Under the pieces are notes generated by a model that was not told the DNA's origin, searched no databases, and saw nothing but the letters and a program-made list of their open reading frames with translations. The translations under genes were made by a program, and so were the position numbers. Below, in pieces: positions 6,142-12,211 of a DNA stretch of 12,211 nt. This DNA is from Candidatus Brocadiaceae bacterium (GTDB taxonomy: Bacteria; Planctomycetota; Brocadiia; SM23-32). How positions within the stretch are numbered: position 1 is the first letter of the stretch; each line of letters opens with the position of its first letter. The stretch lies in contig JAUWZH010000049.1 in assembly GCA_030615435.1 (NCBI GenBank), forward strand, positions 1 through 12,211, written 5' to 3'.

Positions 6142-7527
6142 ATGACCGGTTCTGGTGCCAGGTGCGGAGTGACGCTCTGGCTCACTCCTGAGGTCCCGGG
6201 GAATTGGTTTGTTCTCAGGGACGGCCTGGAGTCGGACTGCCGAGCGGCGGCGCAGATGGGCTACGACGGCGTGGAGCTGATGATCCGCTCGGCCGAGGAT
6301 TGCGATCGGGAAGAACTGGCGCAAGTGCTTTCCGATAACGGTCTCGAGCTGGCAGCCGTCAGTTCCGGCGGAGGGGCTCTCTCCCGAGGGCTCAGCATGT
6401 GCAGCCCAGACCCACGGGTTCGCGAGCAGGCCCGAGAGTTCGCCGCAGAGATAATCGAGTTTGCCGGCAGCTTCGGGGCGCCCGTCGTCTTCGGGATGCT
6501 GAGAGGCGGCGTTGAACCGGGTCTCGACCGCGCCACCGCCCTGGGGTGGCTCCGCGAGGCAATGAACGAAGCAGGGCTCAGGGCCCGGAAGCACGGCCAG
6601 AACATCCTCATCGAGCCCCAGAACCGCTACGAGATAAACCTGATCAACCGCCTGGACGAAGGCGTTCAGTTCATCGAGTCCCTCGACGTGGACAACGCAA
6701 GAATCCTGGCGGACCTGTTTCACATGAACATCGAGGAACGCTCCGTGTGCGCCGCGCTGCGTGAGGCGGCCGACTACATCGGCCATGTTCACCTCGCAGA
6801 CAGCAACCGCCGTGCGCCGGGATACGGGCACATGGATTTCGCCGAAGTGGCAAGAACGCTGCGAGAGATTGGATTCGACGGGTACGTCGTGGCGGAACTG
6901 CAACCGTATCCGAGTCCGCACGAAGCGGCGAAACAGGCGATACAATGTTTCAGGAAATATTTCGCCTGGGGTGAATCGCAGGCCGCGAAGCCCCGGGGTG
7001 GTGGGGCGCGCTCCGGTTCGGCGGTGCCCGACCCCAGAGCATCCCATTCAGCAGGAGCAGGGGAATTGACGATGAGGATGGCCGTCGGCAGTGACAGCAC
7101 AGGCAACCTGACCAGGGCGATTGTCAGCCACCTGGAGGAGAAAGGCATCGAGCTCCTGCGGTGCGGCACCCTTGCCGGCAAGGAGGTGGATTACGTTGAC
7201 GGGGCGAGGGAGACCGCCGAGGCCGTCGCCTCGGGGCAGTGCGAACAGGGTCTGATTTTCTGCAACACGGGGACGGGGGCACCCATCATCGCCAACAAAG
7301 GCCCGGGAGTGCGGGCGGCTCTGTGCGTGGATTCATATTCGGCCGAGATTGCCCGCATGGCCAACAACGCCAATGTCCTCGTCTTGAGCATCCGGCTGAC
7401 GGGGGAAACGCTGGCCAAAGAGATCGTGGACACCTGGCTGAAGACCGAACCATCCACGGAACCGCGCAGGATGAGTTTCCACCGCAAGACCGACGAGCTC
7501 GACCGGCACTATCGAAGAACCGAGTAG
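6142..7527 (+). CDS. Fusion: xylose-isomerase-like TIM-barrel epimerase + RpiB/LacAB-like isomerase
   Basis: One uninterrupted frame of 461 residues encodes two enzymes. Residues 1-275 are an AP_endonuc_2-type TIM barrel related to ketose 3-epimerases and hydroxypyruvate isomerase. The likely metal ligands are Glu158 (LIEPQNRYE), Asp191 (ADLFHMNIEE), His217 (HVHLADSNR) and Glu252 (AELQPYPSP). Residues 276-310 are a Gly/Ala/Ser/Pro linker. Residues 311-461 resemble ribose-5-phosphate isomerase B/galactose-6-phosphate isomerase: RMAVGSDSTG (312-321), VDYVDGA (349-355), the Cys loop IFCNTGTG (372-379, Cys374) and ANKGPGVRAALC (384-395). The RpiB half lacks two histidines conserved in E. coli RpiB: GCDH is GSDS319 and QHND is MANN, Ala407. 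A combined ketose epimerase-aldose/ketose isomerase is plausible, but the substrate is not readable. An RBS-like sequence and ATG at 7072 could also give a free RpiB-like protein. Confidence 0.8.
   Translation: MTGSGARCGVTLWLTPEVPGNWFVLRDGLESDCRAAAQMGYDGVELMIRSAEDCDREELAQVLSDNGLELAAVSSGGGALSRGLSMCSPDPRVREQAREFAAEIIEFAGSFGAPVVFGMLRGGVEPGLDRATALGWLREAMNEAGLRARKHGQNILIEPQNRYEINLINRLDEGVQFIESLDVDNARILADLFHMNIEERSVCAALREAADYIGHVHLADSNRRAPGYGHMDFAEVARTLREIGFDGYVVAELQPYPSPHEAAKQAIQCFRKYFAWGESQAAKPRGGGARSGSAVPDPRASHSAGAGELTMRMAVGSDSTGNLTRAIVSHLEEKGIELLRCGTLAGKEVDYVDGARETAEAVASGQCEQGLIFCNTGTGAPIIANKGPGVRAALCVDSYSAEIARMANNANVLVLSIRLTGETLAKEIVDTWLKTEPSTEPRRMSFHRKTDELDRHYRRTE
7053..7074 (+). promoter_or_regulatory. 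Internal RBS-like sequence and ATG at the domain junction
   Basis: GGAG (7053-7056) and GGGGAA (7060-7065) precede ATG 7072, which coincides exactly with the expected N-terminus of an RpiB protein (MRMAVGSD). A TGA in another frame (7067-7069) sits 2 nt before it. This suggests that the two domains were once, or still are, separate adjacent genes. Confidence 0.4.
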
Positions 7528-7549
7528 GCGGACAGATCCAAACGCCTCC

Positions 7550-7584
7550 GGTGGTTCAGCCCCGCGCCCTGCCGGCTCACCACC
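7550..7584. terminator. Possible hairpin between convergent genes
   Basis: GGTGG (7550-7554) and CCACC (7580-7584) can pair, with a further GCC/GGC pairing inside. The rest of the 84-nt gap between the fusion gene and the convergent cyclophilin-like gene shows no gene. No T-tract is present, so this is weak. Confidence 0.25.
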
Positions 7585-7611
7585 TGCCCCTCATTGCTCG
7601 CGGCCGACGGC

Positions 7612-7992
7612 TCACTGCGCCGCTGTTATCCGGACCGGCTCGCCGGCGCCGTGGCTCTTCAGCGCTTCGGGGTTCTGGATGGTTCCTATCGGGTTGACCG
7701 CCGAGGCGGGGACGATCTCCTCGTCCGACGGGCTCATCGGCGTCCGGCCGTAGAAGATGCAGAAGGCGTTTCCCGAAGGCCAGTAGCCCAGGTCGCCCAC
7801 GCTGACGATGTCCTCAGCGTTCTCCTCGCCGACCGCGACAGGAATCTCGAAGTATATCTCTTCGCCCCAGGTGTTGCTGGTGGCCTCGATTGGCAGTGCC
7901 TCCAGTATCGCCTCCACAGTCCTGGGTGCTGCCTGCTCGTCGAGCGTCGCGTCGAATTCCTCGCCGCCCACTTGAATCTTGATCTTCGCCAT
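7612..7992 (-). CDS. Cyclophilin-like fold protein, TM1367/DUF369 type
   Basis: This 126-residue protein starts at ATG 7992 with GGAGG (plus-strand CCTCC 7999-8003) 6 nt upstream. An in-frame ATG 15 codons earlier has no comparable site. It closely follows the pattern of Thermotoga TM1367, a small cyclophilin-fold protein of unknown role: SNTWGEEIYFEIPV (39-52), GDLGYWPSGNAFCIFYGRTPMS (67-88) and ASAVNPIG (97-104). Family members lack an established activity; peptidyl-prolyl isomerase function has not been shown and should not be assumed. It is a short cytoplasmic protein without a signal peptide. It lies 140 nt downstream of pmbA on the same strand and may be cotranscribed with tldD-pmbA. 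Confidence 0.85.
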   Translation of the reverse strand: MAKIKIQVGGEEFDATLDEQAAPRTVEAILEALPIEATSNTWGEEIYFEIPVAVGEENAEDIVSVGDLGYWPSGNAFCIFYGRTPMSPSDEEIVPASAVNPIGTIQNPEALKSHGAGEPVRITAAQ

Positions 7993-8033
7993 CTGACGCC
8001 TCCGCGCCTTCTGCCTGCAAGACGTTCTCACCA

Positions 8034-8067
8034 CCATTGCCGGCCCGCCGCAATGGACAGGGCCGGC
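8034..8067 (-). promoter_or_regulatory. Two mutually exclusive hairpins upstream of the cyclophilin-like gene
   Basis: GCCGGCCC (8039-8046) pairs perfectly with GGGCCGGC (8060-8067). Overlapping it, CCATTGC (8034-8040) pairs perfectly with GCAATGG (8050-8056). The stems share bases and cannot coexist in one RNA. They lie in the 140-nt gap between pmbA and the cyclophilin-like gene. A terminator after pmbA or an attenuator-like switch are both possible; no T-tract follows. Confidence 0.4.
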
Positions 8068-8132
8068 GTGACAACCGCCCCGTTTCCCTCACTTGCCAAC
8101 GCCATCTGTCCCCCCCGAGGGCCGCTTTCCGG

Positions 8133-9446
8133 TCAGCCCTGGGCGGCGAGCTTTATGCCACTCACGCAGATGGCGGGCAGATAATCGGATCCGAGCCACT
8201 GCCGCTCACAGCTCACCCCTTCGACCTTCGAGAGCAGCTCGTAGACGTTCCCGGCGACCATACAATCTTTGAGGCGACCCTGAATCTTACCACCCTCGAC
8301 GAGGAACGCAAGGGAGACATTCACGCTGAACTCGCCGGCGAGGATGTTGCTCTGCCCCGAACCGAGGGTCTGATCCACGATCACTCCGCGTTCCAGGCCC
8401 GCCACCATGTCATCGTATGCGTCGGGGCCGGCCTTGAGGACGGTGTTGCTGAAGCTCGGTGAGGGCCGGCTCGCGTAGGAGCGATAGCCGCTGCCGGTCG
8501 TTTCGAGTCCGAGCAGGCCGGCGGTCTGGAGGTCAAGCACGTAACTCTTCAGCTCTCCCCCTTGCACGAGGGCCAGGGGCCTGGTGGGCACGCCCTCGCT
8601 GTCGGCCGGAGCGCTGTCGGGAGCATAGGGGATGGTGGCATCGTCCAGGATCGTAATGCGCTCGTCCACGATCCGCTCGCCGATGCGCCCGGCGAGCACG
8701 GAGGAGCCCTTGTAGACGTGTTTTCCGTTGAGGGCGAGCAGTATCGGCTCGAGCAGGTTTCCGACCGCTTTGGGGGTGAAAATCATCGGCATGACCTCAG
8801 AGCGGGCCGGGGCGATCACGCGCCCCTTCTCCATTGCCTTCAGCGCCCGTCGGGTGATGTCCGAGATCGAGTCGAACGGCCGGCCCCAGGATTTGAACTC
8901 GTAGACCTCGAGCAGCCCCCCGCCACCGATCTCCTTCACCTCCACCGTGGCGGCCATGTCGGTCTTGACGTACTGGAGGTCGAGCCCGCTGGAGTTCAGG
9001 ATACGCTCGGTGGCGAGTCTCGTGGAGATGTCGCTCGAGAAGAGGTACTCCTGGCTGGCTGCTATGCTCATCTCGAGGCCCTCGCGTCCCATCTCCACCA
9101 TTTTCCCGGGCGAAACATCGCCGACGGCGGGTTCCTCGGTCGGCACATCTGGGAACTGCTCGCTCGGGCCGGGCAGATCGAAGCGCGGCTCTTCGCCGAA
9201 CCTTGCGCTCTCGGCGGCCATCTCGACCAGCCGGCCCGGATCGCGCAGGTCGGTGGTGGAGGCGAAGCCGATCCGCCCCTGCGCGAAGACGCGCAGCCCC
9301 ACTCCGCGAAACTGGCGAGCGGTGAGGCGCTTGAGCCTGTTGTTCTCGAAGTCCACGGAGCGGGTCTCGCCGCTGGAGAGATAGACCTCGGCGCCGTCGA
9401 ATCGCCTTGCGGCTTCCTCCAGTATTTGCTCAGCGGGATCAGCCAT
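8133..9446 (-). CDS. pmbA: TldE/PmbA, non-catalytic partner of the TldD metalloprotease
   Basis: TldD and TldE (PmbA) form a heterodimeric protease that degrades unfolded or unstructured peptides. In E. coli it matures microcin B17 and degrades the CcdA antitoxin. This 437-residue protein starts at ATG 9446, with GGAGG (plus-strand CCTCC 9457-9461) 10 nt upstream. As expected for TldE it lacks the HExxxH zinc motif. Family features include YLSSGETRSVDFENNRLK (22-39), GLRVFAQGRIGFAST (49-63), ALNGKHVYKGSSVLAGRIG (243-261), and the C-terminal run ending FLVEGGKIQGRLKDCMVAGN. Length is normal. It follows tldD by 23 nt on the same strand, so the two subunits are made together. Confidence 0.9.
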   Translation of the reverse strand: MADPAEQILEEAARRFDGAEVYLSSGETRSVDFENNRLKRLTARQFRGVGLRVFAQGRIGFASTTDLRDPGRLVEMAAESARFGEEPRFDLPGPSEQFPDVPTEEPAVGDVSPGKMVEMGREGLEMSIAASQEYLFSSDISTRLATERILNSSGLDLQYVKTDMAATVEVKEIGGGGLLEVYEFKSWGRPFDSISDITRRALKAMEKGRVIAPARSEVMPMIFTPKAVGNLLEPILLALNGKHVYKGSSVLAGRIGERIVDERITILDDATIPYAPDSAPADSEGVPTRPLALVQGGELKSYVLDLQTAGLLGLETTGSGYRSYASRPSPSFSNTVLKAGPDAYDDMVAGLERGVIVDQTLGSGQSNILAGEFSVNVSLAFLVEGGKIQGRLKDCMVAGNVYELLSKVEGVSCERQWLGSDYLPAICVSGIKLAAQG

Positions 9447-9469
9447 CGGGCTTTGACCTCCAGTGGTCG

Positions 9470-10831
9470 CTATCGTCCGCCTATCACCACGTTGCGGATC
9501 CGGCAGTGCGGCCCGCCGTCTCCGACGCGCAGGGGGCTCTGGCCGGCCTTGCCGCAGCCGCCCAGGCCGCCGTGGAGCTTCACGTCCCGCCCCACGGCGT
9601 CTATGTCCGCGAGGGTCTTGAAAACGTTCCCTGTCAGCACGACTTCCCGCAGCTTCTCGGCGAGCTTGCCGCCTCGGATGCGGTAGGCTTCCTCGGCGCT
9701 GAAGGTGAACATCTCCATGTCGGTCTGCCCGCCTAACATGCCGATGGCGTATATGCCATCCTCGGTGTCCTGGAGCAGTTCCTCGAAGCTGAGTTCTCCC
9801 GGCTCCAGGTAGGTGTTGGTCATGCGCACGATGGGGGGGAAGGTGTGCGAGATGGCACGGGCGTTGCCGGTCGGCTCCTCGTGCATCTTCGCCGCCGTCT
9901 CGCGGTTGTGCAGCCGCCCCACCAGCACCCCGTCCTTGATGAGCGGGGTGCACTGTGCCGGCACGCCCTCGTCGTCGTAGGCCACGAACCCGGCCTCCCC
10001 CACCAGCGTGCCGTCGTCGTTGATACTGAGGAAGTCCTCCCCGAACCGCCGTCCGGGCTGCATGATCTCGCGCAGCCTGGGGTTCTCGTAGACGTGGTCC
10101 GCCTCGCTGAGGTGGCCGAAAGCCTCGTGGACGAACACCCCGCAGAGCTTCGGGTCCACGATCACGCTGTAGGTGCCCGCCTCGATGGGTTCGGCATCCA
10201 GCAAGTCAACGGCGCGCTTCTTCACCCGGTCACAGTCTTCCTCCATCCCCAGCACGTTCCCGTAGCCCCTCAGGTCGCCGGTGGACTCGTAGGCCCTCTG
10301 GACGTTGGCGCCGTCCACCGCGATGGCCACCACCATCAGCCCGCAGAAGCCGTACTGCTGCTCCAGGTAGGTGCCCTCGGAATTGGCATAGAAGCGGATC
10401 GAGACCGAATCGCGGTAGCGCACGACGCTGGTGCGCACGCGCCGATCGGCGAGCAGCATCTGGTTGTAGCTGTGGCAGAGCTGCTGCTTGTCAGAGAGCG
10501 AGACGTCGGCGGGATCTATCTCCGGCGAGGAGCGGTAGGCGCCGGTTTGGGGCTCAACGGGGGCGAGGGCGATTGCCTCGCCGCCTGCCAACTCCGCCTG
10601 CCTCAAGGCGAGGCCGGCGAACTTCTCCATCTCAGAGAGGTCATTGAACGTGGTGAATCCCCACCCGCCGTCCTTTAGCACGCGCACGCAGCCGCCGAGC
10701 CCCGTGCGCTCGCCGATGTCCTCCAGCTCCTTGCCCGCGTAGTCCACGGAGGTGGAACTGCCCTCGTGAACCCGCACCTCGACGAAGTCCGCCGGGACGC
10801 TCTGGCAGATGTTCAACAGCTTCTCCCTCAC
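9470..10831 (-). CDS. tldD: TldD, catalytic subunit of the TldD/TldE metalloprotease
   Basis: The 453-residue protein carries the zinc motif VHEAFGHLSEAD, with HExxxH at 235-240. Other family blocks are FGEDFLSINDDGTL (263-276), AYDDEGVP (284-291), LIKDGVLVGRLHNRETA (297-313), NTYLEPGE (339-346) and the C-terminal GPHCRIRNVVIGGR. GTG 10831 is chosen as the start because MREKLL is the usual N-terminus of the family and GGAAGG (10836-10841 on the plus strand as its complement) lies 4 nt upstream. An in-frame ATG at 10915 would add 28 Arg-rich residues without a well-placed RBS. The enzyme is cytoplasmic and needs its partner, encoded 23 nt downstream. No obvious peptide substrate gene is adjacent. 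Confidence 0.93.
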   Translation of the reverse strand: MREKLLNICQSVPADFVEVRVHEGSSTSVDYAGKELEDIGERTGLGGCVRVLKDGGWGFTTFNDLSEMEKFAGLALRQAELAGGEAIALAPVEPQTGAYRSSPEIDPADVSLSDKQQLCHSYNQMLLADRRVRTSVVRYRDSVSIRFYANSEGTYLEQQYGFCGLMVVAIAVDGANVQRAYESTGDLRGYGNVLGMEEDCDRVKKRAVDLLDAEPIEAGTYSVIVDPKLCGVFVHEAFGHLSEADHVYENPRLREIMQPGRRFGEDFLSINDDGTLVGEAGFVAYDDEGVPAQCTPLIKDGVLVGRLHNRETAAKMHEEPTGNARAISHTFPPIVRMTNTYLEPGELSFEELLQDTEDGIYAIGMLGGQTDMEMFTFSAEEAYRIRGGKLAEKLREVVLTGNVFKTLADIDAVGRDVKLHGGLGGCGKAGQSPLRVGDGGPHCRIRNVVIGGR

Positions 10832-10913
10832 CGTTCCTTCCTCTCTCCTCGTCTCCACGCTCCGCCTGGCAATGCACGAGGGGGCGACCGCGGACGGCCC
10901 CCGGCGGTCACTC

Positions 10914-10942
10914 ATTGTCTGGGGGGAACGCTCCTTTGGCAA
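10914..10942 (-). promoter_or_regulatory. Candidate promoter for tldD-pmbA
   Basis: On the minus strand TTGCCA (10942-10937, 5 of 6) and GACAAT (10919-10914, 4 of 6) are 17 nt apart. The leader to the GTG at 10831 would be about 75 nt. Confidence 0.35.
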
Positions 10943-11015
10943 GTGAACGCCCTCTCGGCGGCTTGCCCCCCTCTCGCAGGTGGGTGCCATGTCCAGGCAA
11001 ACTAACTCTCGCGCC

Positions 11016-11044
11016 TTGTCTGTGCGCGCGGTAAGCGGTATAAT
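11016..11044 (+). promoter_or_regulatory. Strong candidate promoter of the small protein gene
   Basis: TTGTCT (11016-11021), a 17-nt spacer and a perfect TATAAT (11039-11044) make this the best promoter-like sequence in the window. Transcription would start near 11051, giving an 80-nt leader to ATG 11134. Confidence 0.6.
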
Positions 11045-11057
11045 CATTCGTTTGCAA

Positions 11058-11079
11058 AAGAGCCACCTCCACGGCTCTT
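11058..11079 (+). promoter_or_regulatory. Leader stem-loop with CCTCC in the loop
   Basis: AAGAGCC (11058-11064) and GGCTCTT (11073-11079) form a perfect 7-bp stem with the 8-nt loop ACCTCCAC. The loop resembles the anti-Shine-Dalgarno tail of 16S rRNA and could pair with a GGAGG sequence. It lies at the very 5' end of the predicted transcript and has no T-tract, so it is unlikely to be a terminator. Confidence 0.45.
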
Positions 11080-11133
11080 CATCGGGGCAGACAAAGGTTC
11101 CAGGCAGGCGAGCCCGAGGGCGACGGCGAGAAG

Positions 11134-11436
11134 ATGGCCGAGAAGGGCGATCCCAAATCCGACGATAAGGATCAGGCCTCAAAGGCCTCGCTGGTGCCCC
11201 TTTACTCCCCGCTGGACGTCACGAGGGGCATTCAGGCCTATCGGCGCGGTGACATCATACTGTATACCGTTCGCGGCAAGCCGAGCAAGGTCCAGGAGCT
11301 CATCGGGGAGCTCAGCCGCCGGGGCGTCAACGAACTCGTTGCCCTGGTCTCCCATCGCGCCGGCGCCGAGCCGTCACAAGAGAGTTCGGATGAGCCCACG
11401 GATCGCGACGGCGCAGAGGCCGAGCAGCAACAGTAA
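11134..11436 (+). CDS. Small protein of unknown function, acidic Gln-rich tail
   Basis: I do not recognise this 100-residue protein. Residues 1-18 are charged and low in complexity. The middle (about 25-75) looks like a compact alpha/beta unit: the ILYTVRG strand (42-48), then SKVQELIGELSRRGVNEL, which should be helical, then a strand reading VALVS. The tail from about 78 is acidic and disordered, ending AEQQQ. There is no signal peptide or membrane segment. The RBS before ATG 11134 is poor (GGCGAG), yet the promoter upstream is the best in the window. Codon use and frame are consistent with a real gene. It lies between divergent tldD and convergent ruvC with no functional link visible. Confidence 0.65.
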   Translation: MAEKGDPKSDDKDQASKASLVPLYSPLDVTRGIQAYRRGDIILYTVRGKPSKVQELIGELSRRGVNELVALVSHRAGAEPSQESSDEPTDRDGAEAEQQQ

Positions 11437-11518
11437 GGTGATCTTCCTGGGGGGCGCACCAGCTACAGGCAAGGGCCTCTCTGTCACCGAGGACTCTGTC
11501 CCCCACACCGACCCTTAG
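11390..11518 (+). pseudogene. Short frame with Walker A-like P-loop, possible gene remnant
   Basis: Frame +2 from ATG 11390 reads 42 residues including KVIFLGGAPATGKGLS (16-31 of this frame), then runs to a stop at 11516-11518. The hydrophobic strand plus GxxxxGK loop looks like the N-terminus of a P-loop kinase, but the Ser/Thr after GK is Gly and no other domain follows. Its first part overlaps the small protein gene in another frame. It may be a decayed remnant or chance. Confidence 0.25.
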
Positions 11519-11997
11519 AGGAGCCCTTCCACTCCCTGCCGGTGACAGTGGCAGATGGCGATGGCGAGCGCGTCGGCGGCATCCTCCGGGCTAGGGAGCT
11601 CGGGAAGCGCCAGGATGATCCGCACCATCTGCTGCACCTGCGATTTGTGGGCGCGCCCGGAGCCGACCACCGCTTTCTTGACCACCGCCGGGGAGTACTC
11701 CGCCACCTCCATGCCCGCCTCCGCCGCCGCCAGCAGTGCTATGCCGCGTCCTTCGCCGATCTTGAGCGCCGTGCGCGCGTTGACGCCGTGGAAGATGCCC
11801 TCGACCGCTGCCACGTCGGGCCGATGGCGCTCGATGACGGCCGCGAGCCCGCGGTGGATGACGCAAAGCCTTTCCGGAAGCGGGTGACGGGAGCTGCGCA
11901 CGACTCCGTAGTCCACCACCTTCACATCGGAGCCATCCAGGTCAACGACAGCGTATCCGCAGATGCGCGTTCCGGGGTCAATGCCGAGCACTCTCAT
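11515..11997 (-). CDS. ruvC: Crossover junction endodeoxyribonuclease RuvC
   Basis: RuvC is the dimeric nuclease that resolves Holliday junctions with RuvAB during recombinational repair. The 160-residue protein has the normal length and RNase H-like fold. Catalytic acidic residues are visible: Asp7 in LGIDPGT, Glu66 in AVEGIF, and Asp139 and Asp142 in EDAADALAIAICH. KIGEGRG (79-85) and VGSGRAHKSQVQQMV (111-125) are the other conserved blocks. The start at ATG 11997 overlaps the stop of the upstream gene as ATGA, and GAGGTG lies 4 nt upstream, so translation is probably coupled. No ruvA or ruvB is in the window. Confidence 0.96.
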   Translation of the reverse strand: MRVLGIDPGTRICGYAVVDLDGSDVKVVDYGVVRSSRHPLPERLCVIHRGLAAVIERHRPDVAAVEGIFHGVNARTALKIGEGRGIALLAAAEAGMEVAEYSPAVVKKAVVGSGRAHKSQVQQMVRIILALPELPSPEDAADALAIAICHCHRQGVEGLL

Positions 11998-12211
11998 CCG
12001 GCACCTCGCTTCCCGCGCCCCCGGGGACGTCGGCGACCTCGCGCGTCGGGTTCGATGTCGAACCGCACGCTTCCCGGTCCGAGGAGGCCCTCAATCTCGG
12101 CAGCCAGGGCCTCGGAGGCGGCGACGCCGTTTCCCCTCGTCTTGTGGCAGCGCAGCACCAGTCTGCCGCTATCCAGATCGAGATATACCGGCAGGGGCCC
12201 TTCGTTCCGCC
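11994..12211 (-). CDS. dnaE: C-terminal fragment, probable DNA polymerase III alpha subunit
   Basis: An open frame enters from the right edge and ends at TGA 11994-11996, overlapping the ruvC start. About 71 residues are visible. They read PVYLDLDSGRLVLR, then an ASEALAAEIEGLLGPGSVRF stretch, then a very basic tail (RGRRRPRGRGKRG). The strand pattern followed by a helix ending in LLG and a V-R strand matches the C-terminal end of bacterial DnaE (PVYLHL ... LLG..AV). Only the last piece is present, so the assignment rests on pattern similarity. The Arg/Gly-rich tail is unusual. The ATGA overlap indicates an operon with ruvC. Confidence 0.55.
   Translation of the reverse strand, partial: RNEGPLPVYLDLDSGRLVLRCHKTRGNGVAASEALAAEIEGLLGPGSVRFDIEPDARGRRRPRGRGKRGAG

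Larger units (their letters stand above)
10832..11133. other. 302-nt divergent intergenic region with two promoters
   Basis: No gene was recognised here. It contains the candidate tldD promoter on the minus strand, an inverted repeat GACCGC (10886-10891) / GCGGTC (10904-10909) in the tldD leader, and the strong plus-strand promoter and hairpin of the small downstream gene. Confidence 0.6.

Noticed and set aside
8562..9686. Plus-strand open frame of over 370 codons opposite pmbA
   Set aside because: It is the antisense shadow of pmbA and tldD. It has His/Leu/Gly-rich sequence and no motif.
10832..10915. N-terminal extension of TldD starting at ATG 10915
   Set aside because: There is no well-spaced RBS. 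The extension is Arg-rich, overlaps the candidate promoter and precedes the usual TldD N-terminus at GTG 10831.
11475..11527. GGGCCTCT and AGAGGAGCCC as a terminator stem between the small gene and ruvC
   Set aside because: The loop would be about 35 nt and the stem has a two-base bulge and no T-tract. It is too weak to list.

Overview
The window is GC-rich bacterial chromosome with densely packed genes. It has strong GGAGG-type ribosome binding sites, several GTG starts and recognisable -35/-10 promoters between divergent genes. The protein families (UxaE-type tagaturonate epimerase, UxaC-like isomerase, TldD/PmbA pair, TM1367-type cyclophilin-like protein, RuvC, a DnaE-like C-terminus) are bacterial. 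They do not fix the phylum; an uncultured, environmental, sugar-degrading bacterium is a reasonable guess. I see no rRNA, tRNA, CRISPR array, insertion sequence, integrase or phage gene.

Layout. (1) 1-3618 is a uronate-metabolism block. A uronate-isomerase-like amidohydrolase (1-1127, minus, cut by the window edge) diverges from a two-gene operon of an Amidohydro_2 protein (1339-2136) and a UxaE-type tagaturonate/fructuronate epimerase (2149-3618). Together the first and last would convert D-galacturonate via D-tagaturonate to D-fructuronate. (2) 3654-5788, minus, is a probable two-gene operon: an NAD-binding epimerase-like protein lacking the usual catalytic lysine, then gpsA (glycerol-3-phosphate dehydrogenase). 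Its promoter overlaps a perfect 9-bp-arm inverted repeat whose spacer holds the -10 box. (3) 6142-7527, plus, is one reading frame joining a xylose-isomerase-like TIM barrel (sugar epimerase type) to an RpiB/LacAB-like domain, with an RBS-like sequence and a second ATG at the junction. (4) 7612-10831, minus, holds a TM1367-like cyclophilin-fold protein downstream of a tldD-pmbA pair. Two mutually exclusive hairpins lie between pmbA and the cyclophilin-like gene. (5) 11134-11436, plus, is a small unrecognised acidic-tailed protein with a very good promoter and a leader hairpin. It is followed by a short stretch that reads as a Walker A loop. (6) 11515-12211, minus, is ruvC, translationally overlapped (ATGA) with the end of a gene that looks like the C-terminus of DNA polymerase III alpha.

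The most plausible new biology is the carbohydrate section (1-7527). It combines uronate isomerisation and epimerisation with an uncharacterised amidohydrolase, a lysine-less SDR and an epimerase-RpiB fusion whose RpiB half has lost two conserved histidines. Substrates cannot be settled from sequence alone. The rest is mostly housekeeping, with a few regulatory structures worth checking.
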